From contig NZ_MDGK01000031.1 in the NCBI RefSeq assembly GCF_001870465.1, forward strand, positions 62,001-126,000: a stretch of 64,000 bases of DNA, written 5' to 3'. The DNA comes from Pseudomonas extremorientalis (GTDB lineage: Bacteria > Pseudomonadota > Gammaproteobacteria > Pseudomonadales > Pseudomonadaceae). A program made the translations under genes and the position numbers. How positions within the stretch are numbered: position 1 is the first letter of the stretch; each line of letters opens with the position of its first letter. Positions 53,958 to 64,000 of this stretch are shown here, piece by piece. The notes under the pieces were generated by a model. That model saw only the letters and a list, made by a program, of their open reading frames with translations, was not told the DNA's origin and did no database searches.

Positions 53958-55283
53958 CTATCGATTCTGCAACGACTCCAGCAGCTTCACCGTCGGATAC
54001 CCATCCGCCGGCCAGCCCAAGGCCTGCTGCGCCGCACGAATCGCCTTGCGCGTATTGGCGCCGATAATCCCATCCGGGTTGCCCGCGTCATAGCCGTTGG
54101 CACTCAAGGCCGTCTGCAAGTCGATGCGCTGCGAGCGGCTCAATGGCAGCTCATCCTTCGGCCAATCGCCACGAATCACTCCACCGCCACCAAAGCGTTC
54201 CGACAACAAGCCAACCGCCAGTGCATAGGACGAAGAGTTGTTGTACTTGAGGATCGCACGGAAGTTATCCAGCACCAGGAACGCCGGGCCACGGTAGCCG
54301 GCCGGCAACAGCAGCGCAGCGGAGAGTTGGTCGACGTTGGGCGGCATGCTTGCGCCTGGCGGCAGTTGGATACCCAGTTTCAGCCATTCTGCGACCGTCT
54401 TGCGGATGCCGCCATCGGCCAGGGCGTAATCGAAGTTCGCCGGCAGTTGTTTCACTTCGAAACCCCACGGTTGGCCTTTCTGCCAGCCGGAGCTCTGCAG
54501 GTAGTGTGCGGTGGAGGCGAGGGCGTCTGACGGGCTGTTCCAGATATCGCGGCGACCGTCGCCATCGAAGTCGACGGCGTGGGTGTTGTAGGTGGTCGGG
54601 ATAAATTGGGTCTGGCCCATGGCGCCGGCCCAGGAGCCTTTCATCTGGTCGGCCTGGATATCGCCGTGCTGGATGATCTGCAGCGCCGCCAGCAATTGCG
54701 CCTGGGCAAATGCCGGGCGGCGGCCTTCGTAGGCCAGGGTCGCCAGCGAGCGGATCACCGAGTTGTTGCCCTGGAACTGGCCGAAGTTACTTTCCATGCC
54801 CCATACCGACACCAGCGCCTGGCGGTCGACGCCATAACGTTGTTCGATGCTTTGCAGGATGTCGGCGTACTTGACCAGCAACGCCTGGCCGTTGCGCACG
54901 CGCACGGGCGACAGGGCACCGTCGAGGTATTCCCACACCGGGCGGGAAAACTCCGGCTGGCTGCGGTCGGCGCGGATCACCGCCATGTCGGGGGTAACGT
55001 TGGCGAATGCGTTGTCGAACACGGCGGCGGTGATGCCGGCCTGCAGGGCTTGCACGCGGAAGGCCGCCTGCCATTCGGCGAAGGTCTGGGTCGGCTGGAT
55101 ATCAAGATTATCCACAGCCAGCGGGGCCACGACAGCGGGCGCAACCGCAGGGGCGGTCTGGAGCTTGGGCAGCGGTTGAGCGTCGGCGGCGGTGGGTTTC
55201 TCCGCACAGGCGACGAGCAGGATGAGGCTGGAGGCAGCGATCAGTTGGCGAAAGTGCCAACGACGGGAAAGACTAGAGGGCAT
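53958..55283 (-). CDS. Lytic transglycosylase with peptidoglycan-binding domain
   Basis: 441 aa. Lipoprotein signal with LLVAC. MltB-type catalytic domain: SVWGMESNFGQFQGNNSVIRSLATLAYEGRRPAFA and MKGSWAGAMGQTQFIPTTYNTHAVDFDGDGRRDI. The C-terminal PG_binding_1 domain starts around residue 380 (LSRSQRIDLQTALSANGYDAGNPDGIIGANTRKAIRAAQQALG). Long hydrophilic linker at 30-70. Second MltB-family member in the window. Start fixed by the signal. Confidence 0.93.
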   Translation of the reverse strand: MPSSLSRRWHFRQLIAASSLILLVACAEKPTAADAQPLPKLQTAPAVAPAVVAPLAVDNLDIQPTQTFAEWQAAFRVQALQAGITAAVFDNAFANVTPDMAVIRADRSQPEFSRPVWEYLDGALSPVRVRNGQALLVKYADILQSIEQRYGVDRQALVSVWGMESNFGQFQGNNSVIRSLATLAYEGRRPAFAQAQLLAALQIIQHGDIQADQMKGSWAGAMGQTQFIPTTYNTHAVDFDGDGRRDIWNSPSDALASTAHYLQSSGWQKGQPWGFEVKQLPANFDYALADGGIRKTVAEWLKLGIQLPPGASMPPNVDQLSAALLLPAGYRGPAFLVLDNFRAILKYNNSSSYALAVGLLSERFGGGGVIRGDWPKDELPLSRSQRIDLQTALSANGYDAGNPDGIIGANTRKAIRAAQQALGWPADGYPTVKLLESLQNR

Positions 55284-55344
55284 GCACAGGTCCAGGGATT
55301 GCAAATCAGGTGCAGACCTTATCATGCCAGAGGGCTGCTTGCCT

Positions 55345-55509
55345 TCAGGCAGCCAGAAAGTAAGAAGCCTCCCAGCTTTTAGACTGGAAGGCTTCGCGGC
55401 GGTAGCTGCCTTTGCCCTTGCCGGCGCGTTCCTGACGGCTACGGAACAGTGGCTGGGCGATGATGGATTTGGCCTTGTTGGGGCCATGCTTGGATGGCTT
55501 TTTGCTCAT
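55345..55509 (-). CDS. arfA: Alternative ribosome-rescue factor ArfA
   Basis: 54 aa. The core PLFRSRQERAGKGKGSYRR and the following WEAS match ArfA of E. coli ([20 protein letters not shown] and NWEAS). ArfA enters stalled ribosomes with no stop codon and recruits RF2. The 3' part of the gene lies in a hairpin (55364-55395) that ends transcription or is cut inside the ORF, so the message itself lacks a stop and is normally degraded through tmRNA. Between holA and the transglycosylase gene. Confidence 0.9.
   Translation of the reverse strand: MSKKPSKHGPNKAKSIIAQPLFRSRQERAGKGKGSYRREAFQSKSWEASYFLAA
55364..55395 (-). promoter_or_regulatory. Intragenic hairpin in arfA (nonstop mRNA generator)
   Basis: On the minus strand GAAGCCT-U-CCAG with CTGG-G-AGGCUUC: 11 pairs plus one U-G wobble, 8-nt loop, followed by UUACUUU. 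The stem base ends 17 nt before the stop codon. The E. coli arfA hairpin is known to give a truncated, stopless mRNA; the same placement is seen here. Confidence 0.75.
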
Positions 55510-55592
55510 GGTCGTTACTCTCGTTGGGTGGTTGAAACGGTGCAAATCATCTGCCGATGTTGCGCCGCTGTAAAGCCCTTCGAGAGGTAGGA

Positions 55593-56630
55593 CTATTCTG
55601 CCGGCAATGTCAGGCGCTGGCCGGCCATCAACAATGATAAACGGCTCAGGCTCATCCACGGCGAACCCGCCGCCTGGCCCTTGATCTGCGCGTCGATGCG
55701 TTGCGCTTCCAGCAGCAATTGCGCCCAGCGTTGCGCCGAGTGCCGCTGCAGTGCTTTGCTCATCAAGGGTTTGCGCTTGTCCCACACCGGTGGCTTGGCC
55801 TGGCTGAAGCATTTGTCCAGCGGCGTACCCTGGCTATATTGCAGGGCAATATTGGCCAGCACCCGCAGTTCCCGGGCCAGGGCCCAGAGAATCACCGGCG
55901 GTTCCACACCTTCGCCGCGCAGGCCTTCGAGCATGCGCAGGGCGTGGGCGGGCTCACCGTTGAGGATCGCATCCACCAGCCCGAACACATCAAAGCGTGC
56001 ACTGTCAGCCACGGCGCCCTGGACGGTCTCGACGGTAATCTGCCCGTCTTCGGCCATCAGCTTGAGCTTTTCGATCTCCTGGGCAGCGGCCAGCAAATTG
56101 CCTTCAACCCGGGCGGCGATCAACTCCACTGCGTCCTGGGTCGCCGACAGTCCCGACTGCGACAGCCGCTGGCGAATCCATTGCGGCAACTGGCTGCTGT
56201 CCACCGGCCAGATCTGGATGAACTGGGTCTGCGCCCCTTCCACCAGAGCCTTGCCCCACTTGGTTTTCTGCGCGCTGCCATCAAGCTTGGGCAGGCTGAT
56301 CAACAGCACGGTGTCTTCGGCGGGGCGCGAGCAGTATTCCATCAGGGCGGCCGCGCCTTTGTCGCCAGGCTTGCCCGAAGGCAGGCGCAGTTCCAGCAGG
56401 CGCTTCTCGGCAAACAGTGACATGCTCGCACCGGCCTGCAGCAGCGTGCCCCAGTCGAAGCTGGCGTCGGCGCTGAAGACCTGGCGTTCGTCGAAACCTT
56501 GCTGGCGTGCCGCCGTGCGAATGGCGTCGGCGGCTTCCTGACACAGCAGCGGATCATCACCGCTGACAATGTAGACAGGCGCAAGGCCACCTTGCAGGTG
56601 TTTGGCGAGTTGGGCGGGGGCGAGCTTCAT
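55593..56630 (-). CDS. holA: DNA polymerase III delta subunit
   Basis: 345 aa. Clamp-loader delta subunit that opens the beta clamp. MKLAPAQLAKHLQGGLAPVYIVSGDDPLLCQEAADAIRTAARQQGF and SLFAEKRLLELRLPSGKPGDKGAAAL (beta-binding region), with the C-terminal helical domain following. Follows lptE by 39 bp. Confidence 0.96.
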   Translation of the reverse strand: MKLAPAQLAKHLQGGLAPVYIVSGDDPLLCQEAADAIRTAARQQGFDERQVFSADASFDWGTLLQAGASMSLFAEKRLLELRLPSGKPGDKGAAALMEYCSRPAEDTVLLISLPKLDGSAQKTKWGKALVEGAQTQFIQIWPVDSSQLPQWIRQRLSQSGLSATQDAVELIAARVEGNLLAAAQEIEKLKLMAEDGQITVETVQGAVADSARFDVFGLVDAILNGEPAHALRMLEGLRGEGVEPPVILWALARELRVLANIALQYSQGTPLDKCFSQAKPPVWDKRKPLMSKALQRHSAQRWAQLLLEAQRIDAQIKGQAAGSPWMSLSRLSLLMAGQRLTLPAE

Positions 56631-56669
56631 AGGCGGGGTAAACGGGGCGCTTGGGGCGCCCCGTCCGGC

Positions 56670-57275
56670 TTACTCGACAGGGACTTCAACAGGCGACTGT
56701 TTCGGTGTGTTGTCTTCGTACTCTTGGGCGGCTTTCAGCGCGTCGGCGTCAGCCTTGGCCTTGTTGTCAGCTTGTTGCTGCAAGGCTTCCAGCTGCTGTG
56801 GCGTCAGGAACTGCAGGCGAACCATCATGCGCTGGATCAGTTCCCGGCGCATTTCCTTGCGCACCTGGACAACTTCCGAGTCCGAACCCACCAAGTTGTT
56901 GCCGTCGTGGCTGACAACCTTCTGCACCTGAACCTTGTCGCCCATCAACGGCTGATTATTCAGGCCTTGCACTTCAAAATTGAGCACCGTGCTCAGCTCG
57001 ATATCCGACGCACGGCCGGCGCTGGCGTAGCTCAGGCTGCGCTGGGTTTCTTTCTCATCCACCAGCACCAGTTTGTAGGTCGCGCCGGTGTAGACGTGCA
57101 CGCCGCTGTTTTCCAGGACCTGACGCAGTTGCACCACAGTATCGCCGTAAGCATTGCGGGCGCTGACGTCCAGTTCCTTGATCGCCAGTTGATTGGTGCC
57201 GGTGCCGCGTAGTTGGAAGCCGCAAGCGCTCAGCAGCACGGCAAGGCCCATCACCAGCAAATTGCGTTTGATCAT
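56670..57275 (-). CDS. lptE: LPS-assembly lipoprotein LptE
   Basis: 201 aa. Lipobox LLSAC (Cys 18) followed by GFQLRGTG, the LptE/RlpB signature. Plugs the LptD barrel at the outer membrane. The C-terminus is an unusually long Lys/Glu/Ala-rich tail (ADNKAKADADALKAAQEYED) after the structured domain, common in pseudomonads. Between leuS and holA. Confidence 0.95.
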   Translation of the reverse strand: MIKRNLLVMGLAVLLSACGFQLRGTGTNQLAIKELDVSARNAYGDTVVQLRQVLENSGVHVYTGATYKLVLVDEKETQRSLSYASAGRASDIELSTVLNFEVQGLNNQPLMGDKVQVQKVVSHDGNNLVGSDSEVVQVRKEMRRELIQRMMVRLQFLTPQQLEALQQQADNKAKADADALKAAQEYEDNTPKQSPVEVPVE

Positions 57276-57363
57276 TTTGTTGCTCCCCTTGAAACCATGT
57301 GGGCCTTATAGAGGCCCTGAAGGCTTTGTTCGACGCAGGGCCCAAGCCCTGCGCCCGATCCGA

Positions 57364-60582
<3,219 letters not shown>

Positions 60583-60625
60583 TCACGGTAAAGATTGTCG
60601 CTAAACCCCGTTACACCTTAGGCTT

Positions 60626-60647
60626 CGGGCATCTTTGGAGATGCCCG
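60626..60647 (+). promoter_or_regulatory. Hairpin occluding the ydcF-like ribosome-binding site
   Basis: CGGGCATCT-TTGG-AGATGCCCG: perfect 9-bp stem with a 4-nt loop, ending one base before the ATG at 60648. The GGAG ribosome-binding site spans the loop and the first stem pairs. Translation probably depends on melting or a factor. Confidence 0.6.
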
Positions 60648-61409
60648 ATGCCTATTCGTTACTTCATCAAACAACTGCTCCTGCCGCCCGGCATTCTTTT
60701 GCTGTTGCTGGCCCTTGCCTGGTGGTTTCGGCGCAGCCGGCCACGCTTGGCGGGTTGCTGCTTTGCGCTGGGGTTTGGCGGTATGTGGCTGATCAGCCTG
60801 CCGGTGATGGTGGAGTGGGGCGCGCGAGCCCTGGAGACCGAGCCGCCGTTGGCGCGGGAAGACTGGTCGACGCTGGCGCAGCGCGCCGATGCGATTGTGG
60901 TGTTGGGCTCCGGGCGGGAGCGCGGGGACCCGGCCTGGGGCACCGATCAGCCGACGGGGACCGGCCTGGAGCGCCAGCGCTATGCCGCACGATTGGCCAA
61001 GGCCTCCGGGCTGCCGGTGCTGACTACCGGCGGCCTGCATTACGGCACACCACCCAGCGAGGCGGAACTGATGGCGGTATCGATGCAGGATGACTTCGGC
61101 GTGACAGTGCGCTGGAAGGAAGAACGCAGCCGAACCACCTGGGAAAACGCGCAGATGAGCGCGGAAATTCTCTTGCCCGAAGGCATCAAGCGCGTGGTGG
61201 TGGTGACCCAGGCCTGGCACATGCCGCGTTCGGTGTGGAGCTTCGAGAAGGCCGGTTTCACCGTGGTGCCTGCGCCGGTGGGCTTCCTGGGCGTGGATAA
61301 CGCCCGGCCACTGGGTGGCTGGATGCCCGAGTTCGTATCAGTGTGGCGCAGCGGGCAGTTGATCAACGAAGCGGTGGGGCAGCTGGGTTATCGGTTGTTC
61401 TATCGATAA
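60648..61409 (+). CDS. YdcF/ElyC-family membrane protein (DUF218)
   Basis: 253 aa. Two N-terminal membrane helices (about 7-25 and 33-52), then the DUF218 domain: ADAIVVLGSGRERGDPAW, RYAARLAKASGLPVLTTGGLHYGTPPSEAELMAV, ERSRTTWENAQMSAEIL and RVVVVTQAWHMPRSVWSFEKAGF. Related to ElyC/SanA envelope proteins implicated in undecaprenyl-phosphate or barrier functions. ATG at 60648 is preferred; another ATG lies 7 nt upstream out of frame. Confidence 0.9.
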   Translation: MPIRYFIKQLLLPPGILLLLLALAWWFRRSRPRLAGCCFALGFGGMWLISLPVMVEWGARALETEPPLAREDWSTLAQRADAIVVLGSGRERGDPAWGTDQPTGTGLERQRYAARLAKASGLPVLTTGGLHYGTPPSEAELMAVSMQDDFGVTVRWKEERSRTTWENAQMSAEILLPEGIKRVVVVTQAWHMPRSVWSFEKAGFTVVPAPVGFLGVDNARPLGGWMPEFVSVWRSGQLINEAVGQLGYRLFYR

Positions 61410-61425
61410 CACGGCAGATCAACAT

Positions 61426-61452
61426 CTGGGAGGGGGGCAAGCCCCCTTCCAC
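61426..61452. repeat. REP palindrome between ydcF-like gene and lnt
   Basis: CTGGGAGGGGGG-CAAG-CCCCCTTCCA, a slightly diverged single REP of the GTGGGAGGGGGC class, between convergent genes, where it can act as a terminator-like hairpin. Confidence 0.8.
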
Positions 61453-61471
61453 ATTGGTTATGGGGTGTCTG

Positions 61472-62995
61472 TCAGACGGTTTTGGACATGCGGCCCGCCA
61501 GCAGCGCCCAACCGAACAGCCCCAGGCACAGGATAATCAACGGCCACGAACGCCATTGCAGGTACGGCGTGAGGTTGTGCATCGGCACCACTTCGCCGTA
61601 GAGAATGCCGCGTTCGAATTGCGGGATCTGCGCCGTGATCTGTCCAAACGGGTTGATCAGGCCGGTCACGCCATTGTTGGTGGCGCGGATCATCCAGCGC
61701 CCGGCTTCCAGCGCGCGCATCTGCGCCATTTGCAGGTGCTGCAACGGGCCGATGGAGCGGCCGAACCAGGTGTCGTTGCTGATGGTCAGCAGCAGATCGC
61801 TCTGGGCCGACAGGCCGGCGGCGAATTCCGGGTACACCACTTCGTAGCAAATGAACGGCGCAATCTGATAACCCTTGGCCTGCAGCATCGCCTGATCAGA
61901 GGGACCGCGGGCGAAGTCCGACATCGGTAGATCAAAAAAGGCAATCAGGCCACGCAACATGTCCTGCAGCGGCACGTATTCACCGAACGGCACCAGCTTC
62001 TGCTTGAGGTAGGTACCGTCGCCTTCGCCGACCACGGTGATGCCATTGAAGTAGCGCTTCTGGTGGTGCACTTCCTGGCGAATCGGTACCCCGGTGATCA
62101 GCGCGGTGTGCCGGTCGGCGGCGAACTTGCCCATCATGCCCAGGTAGCCTTCGACAGACTCCTTGAGCACCGGCACCGCCGTTTCCGGCCATACCAGCAA
62201 GTCGACACGCTTGGAGCTGAAGCTCATGTCGCGATACAGCGCCAGCTGCGCGTTGAGCTGCTCCGGGTCCCACTTCATGCTCTGTTCGACGTTGCCCTGG
62301 ATGGCGGCCACGCTCAGCGGCGCGCCGGACGGACTGGTCCAGGCGTGATGCTTGAGTGCCAGGCCGATCGCCCAGGGTGCTACCAGCAATACCAGGCCGG
62401 CACCGATAAAGGCGTTGCGCTTGCCGGCCAGCAGGCGCGGCAGGTTGCACAGCAGCGCGGCGGTGAGTGCCAGGGCAAAGGAGATCAGCCACATCCCGCC
62501 CAGCGGCGCGAGGCCGGTGAGCGGGCCATCGAGTTGGCTGTACCCGGAATACAACCATGGGAAACCGGTGAGGAACCAGCCGCGAAATGCTTCCTGGCCC
62601 ACCCACAACGCCGCGAAGGTCAGGGCATCGGCCAGCGGCGCTTCGTTGCGACGCAACCAGCGCGCCCACAGCCAGGCGGGCAGGGCGAAGAACCAGGCGA
62701 TGGCAGCGGTGAACAGCAGCATCAGGAACCCCGCCAGCAACACCGAAGCGCCTCCGAAGTGGTGGATGCTGTAGTAGATCCAGCTGGTGCCGGCGCCGAA
62801 CAGGCCGAAGCCGAAACACCAGCCACGGCCCAGGGCCTGGCGTGGGCTCAGTTCCCGCAGCCCGATATAGAACAGGCCGACCGCCACCAGCGCAAAAGGC
62901 CACAGGTCGAACGGCGCCAGCGCCAGGGTGGTGATGGCGCCGGCCACCACGGCCAGCAAATTACCGGGCCAGCCGGGGCGGGTTAGGCGCTGCAT
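61472..62995 (-). CDS. lnt: Apolipoprotein N-acyltransferase
   Basis: 507 aa. Third enzyme of lipoprotein maturation at the inner membrane. About six N-terminal helices, then a nitrilase-like domain with WPETAVP (catalytic Glu), YLKQKLVPFGEYVP (Lys) and PFICYEVVYPE (Cys). C-terminal helix near the end. Follows corC by 8 bp. The window has several lipoproteins that depend on it. Confidence 0.96.
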   Translation of the reverse strand: MQRLTRPGWPGNLLAVVAGAITTLALAPFDLWPFALVAVGLFYIGLRELSPRQALGRGWCFGFGLFGAGTSWIYYSIHHFGGASVLLAGFLMLLFTAAIAWFFALPAWLWARWLRRNEAPLADALTFAALWVGQEAFRGWFLTGFPWLYSGYSQLDGPLTGLAPLGGMWLISFALALTAALLCNLPRLLAGKRNAFIGAGLVLLVAPWAIGLALKHHAWTSPSGAPLSVAAIQGNVEQSMKWDPEQLNAQLALYRDMSFSSKRVDLLVWPETAVPVLKESVEGYLGMMGKFAADRHTALITGVPIRQEVHHQKRYFNGITVVGEGDGTYLKQKLVPFGEYVPLQDMLRGLIAFFDLPMSDFARGPSDQAMLQAKGYQIAPFICYEVVYPEFAAGLSAQSDLLLTISNDTWFGRSIGPLQHLQMAQMRALEAGRWMIRATNNGVTGLINPFGQITAQIPQFERGILYGEVVPMHNLTPYLQWRSWPLIILCLGLFGWALLAGRMSKTV

Positions 62996-63003
62996 GTCAT
63001 TCC

Positions 63004-63843
63004 TTAGCGGGCAATTGGTGTCAGGCGGATCAGATGGATGCGACGGCTGTCGGCATTCAGGATGCGGAAGCGATACGCGCCGATCTCGGTGGTTTCGTTA
63101 CGCTTGGGCAGGTGCCCGAACGCACTCATCACCAGGCCGCCCACGGTGTCGAACTCGTCATCGGAGAATTCGCTGTCGAAGAACTCGTTGAAGTTCTCGA
63201 TCGGCGTCAGCGCCTTGATCAGGAAGTCACCGCTGGGCAGTGGCTTGATGTAGCTGTCTTCTTCCACGTCGTGTTCGTCTTCGATATCGCCGACGATCTG
63301 TTCCAGCACGTCTTCAATCGTCACCAGGCCAGCGACGCCGCCGTATTCGTCGATCACAATGGCCATGTGATTGTGGTTGGCGCGGAATTCGCGCAGCAAC
63401 ACATTCAGGCGCTTGGATTCAGGCACGAAGGTGGCCGGACGCAGCAAGTCCTTGATATTGAAGCTGTCGCCGTTTTCCTTGAGGATCAGCGGCAGCAGGT
63501 CCTTGGCCAGCAGGACGCCCATGACATCGTCATGGCTTTCACCGATCACCGGGTAGCGCGAGTGCGCCGAGTCGATCACGGCCGGGAGGAACTCCCGTGG
63601 GGTCTGGGTCGCCTTGATGCTGATCATCTGCGAGCGCGGGACCATGATGTCCCGTACTTGCAGGTCAGCCACCTGGATGGCGCCCTCGACAATGGCCAGC
63701 GCTTCGCTGTCCAGCAACTTGTTCTGATGGGCCTCGCGCAGCAGCTCCAAGAGCTCCTGGCGGTTTTTCGGCTCGTGGGCAAAAGCCTGGGTCAGTTTAC
63801 CCAGCCATGACTTCTGCCCGTTGCTCGATCGGTCTTCGCTCAT
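63004..63843 (-). CDS. corC: CorC-type CBS-domain protein
   Basis: 279 aa. Two CBS domains (about 65-125 and 130-190: VRDIMVPRSQMISIKATQTPREFLPAVIDSAHSRYPVIGES) and a CorC_HlyC transporter-associated domain at the end. No membrane helices, so it is the short CorC/YbeX form linked to magnesium/cobalt handling and ribosome metabolism. Operon ybeY-corC-lnt. Confidence 0.95.
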   Translation of the reverse strand: MSEDRSSNGQKSWLGKLTQAFAHEPKNRQELLELLREAHQNKLLDSEALAIVEGAIQVADLQVRDIMVPRSQMISIKATQTPREFLPAVIDSAHSRYPVIGESHDDVMGVLLAKDLLPLILKENGDSFNIKDLLRPATFVPESKRLNVLLREFRANHNHMAIVIDEYGGVAGLVTIEDVLEQIVGDIEDEHDVEEDSYIKPLPSGDFLIKALTPIENFNEFFDSEFSDDEFDTVGGLVMSAFGHLPKRNETTEIGAYRFRILNADSRRIHLIRLTPIAR

Positions 63844-63884
63844 AGCGATTACTCTGAATCCTTTATTGTTACAGTTGAGTGTTT

Positions 63885-64000
63885 TTAAGCTTCGTCGTCG
63901 GCATATGGGTCCGGATGACCCAATTCTGCAAGCAACGTTTGTTCCAGTGTTTCCATTTCCTCGGCTTCCTCATCGTCTATATGGTCGTAACCCAAGAGAT
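63885..64000 (-). CDS. ybeY: Endoribonuclease YbeY (3' end only)
   Basis: Partial. The visible C-terminus reads [20 protein letters not shown] and goes on to the stop, matching the end of YbeY, including the HLLGYDH zinc-site region cut by the window edge. It continues beyond 64000. YbeY acts in rRNA maturation and late 70S quality control. Gap to corC 41 bp. Confidence 0.92.
   Translation of the reverse strand, partial: LLGYDHIDDEEAEEMETLEQTLLAELGHPDPYADDEA

Overview
This 64 kb window is a piece of bacterial chromosome, almost certainly from the Pseudomonas fluorescens group. Three things point there. The base composition is high-GC. The gene order (nrdR-rib-nusB-thiL, dxs-ispA-xseB, eut genes, mpl-ubiX, proA-nadD-rsfS-rlmH-mrdA-rodA-mltB-rlpA-dacA-ybeD-lipB-lipA, holA-lptE-leuS, lnt-corC-ybeY) is the one I know from Pseudomonas chromosomes. 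The intergenic GTGGGAGGGGGCTTGCCCCC palindromes are the REP/REPIN repeats typical of fluorescent pseudomonads. I see no tRNA, rRNA, CRISPR array, complete insertion sequence or intact prophage.

Layout. (1) 1-8.3 kb: a methyltransferase and a YbaY-type lipoprotein, then nrdR and the riboflavin cluster ribD-ribE-ribBA-ribH, nusB, thiL, a periplasmic solute-binding protein, and ribA. RibBA has a GTP cyclohydrolase II half without its zinc cysteines, and the separate ribA supplies that activity. (2) 8.3-14.6 kb: a small membrane protein, vitamin B12 capture (btuF, btuB) and isoprenoid/DNA repair genes (dxs, ispA, xseB). (3) 14.6-20.2 kb: an accessory block with a nested palindrome, a MerR regulator with a quinone-reductase-like flavoprotein under a 19-bp-spacer promoter, an orphan PDDEXK (DUF1016) nuclease, two unknown exported proteins, a YcaC-like hydrolase, and an orphan phage-type S24 repressor with a small downstream gene and a perfect palindrome. 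(4) 20.2-23.2 kb: ppa, mtfA, a DedA protein and a GNAT acetyltransferase. (5) 23.2-30.8 kb: an ethanolamine regulon, exaC-eat-eutB-eutC, read away from a divergent sigma-54 activator. A -24/-12 promoter and two 18-bp dyads 33 bp apart lie between them. EutBC needs adenosylcobalamin, so btuF/btuB in the same window fit functionally. (6) 30.9-32.0 kb: an unknown proline-rich protein with an N-terminus resembling a type III effector. (7) 32.0-41.2 kb: mpl, ubiX, a YceK-like lipoprotein, a Rossmann protein, a MORN-repeat/caspase-like (C13) lipoprotein, a MaoC dehydratase, cidA/lrgB-type genes, a Lon-N protein, a DedA-PAP2 fusion and a 3-methyladenine glycosylase. (8) 41.4-53.9 kb: proA, nadD, rsfS, rlmH, then the cell elongation and wall set mrdA, rodA, mltB, rlpA, dacA, followed by ybeD, lipB, lipA and an LD-carboxypeptidase. 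(9) 53.9-64 kb: a second lytic transglycosylase, arfA with an internal hairpin, holA, lptE, leuS, a conserved unknown, a YdcF-type protein, lnt, corC and the 3' end of ybeY.

Most of the window is core genome. The stretches that deserve attention are the accessory block at 14.6-20.2 kb, the effector-like gene at 31 kb, the MORN-C13 lipoprotein, the regulatory architecture of the ethanolamine genes, and RNA structures at arfA and the ydcF-like gene. No single locus forms a clear new multi-gene defence or secretion system. Reading was by eye; family assignments rest on recognised motifs, not on database searches.
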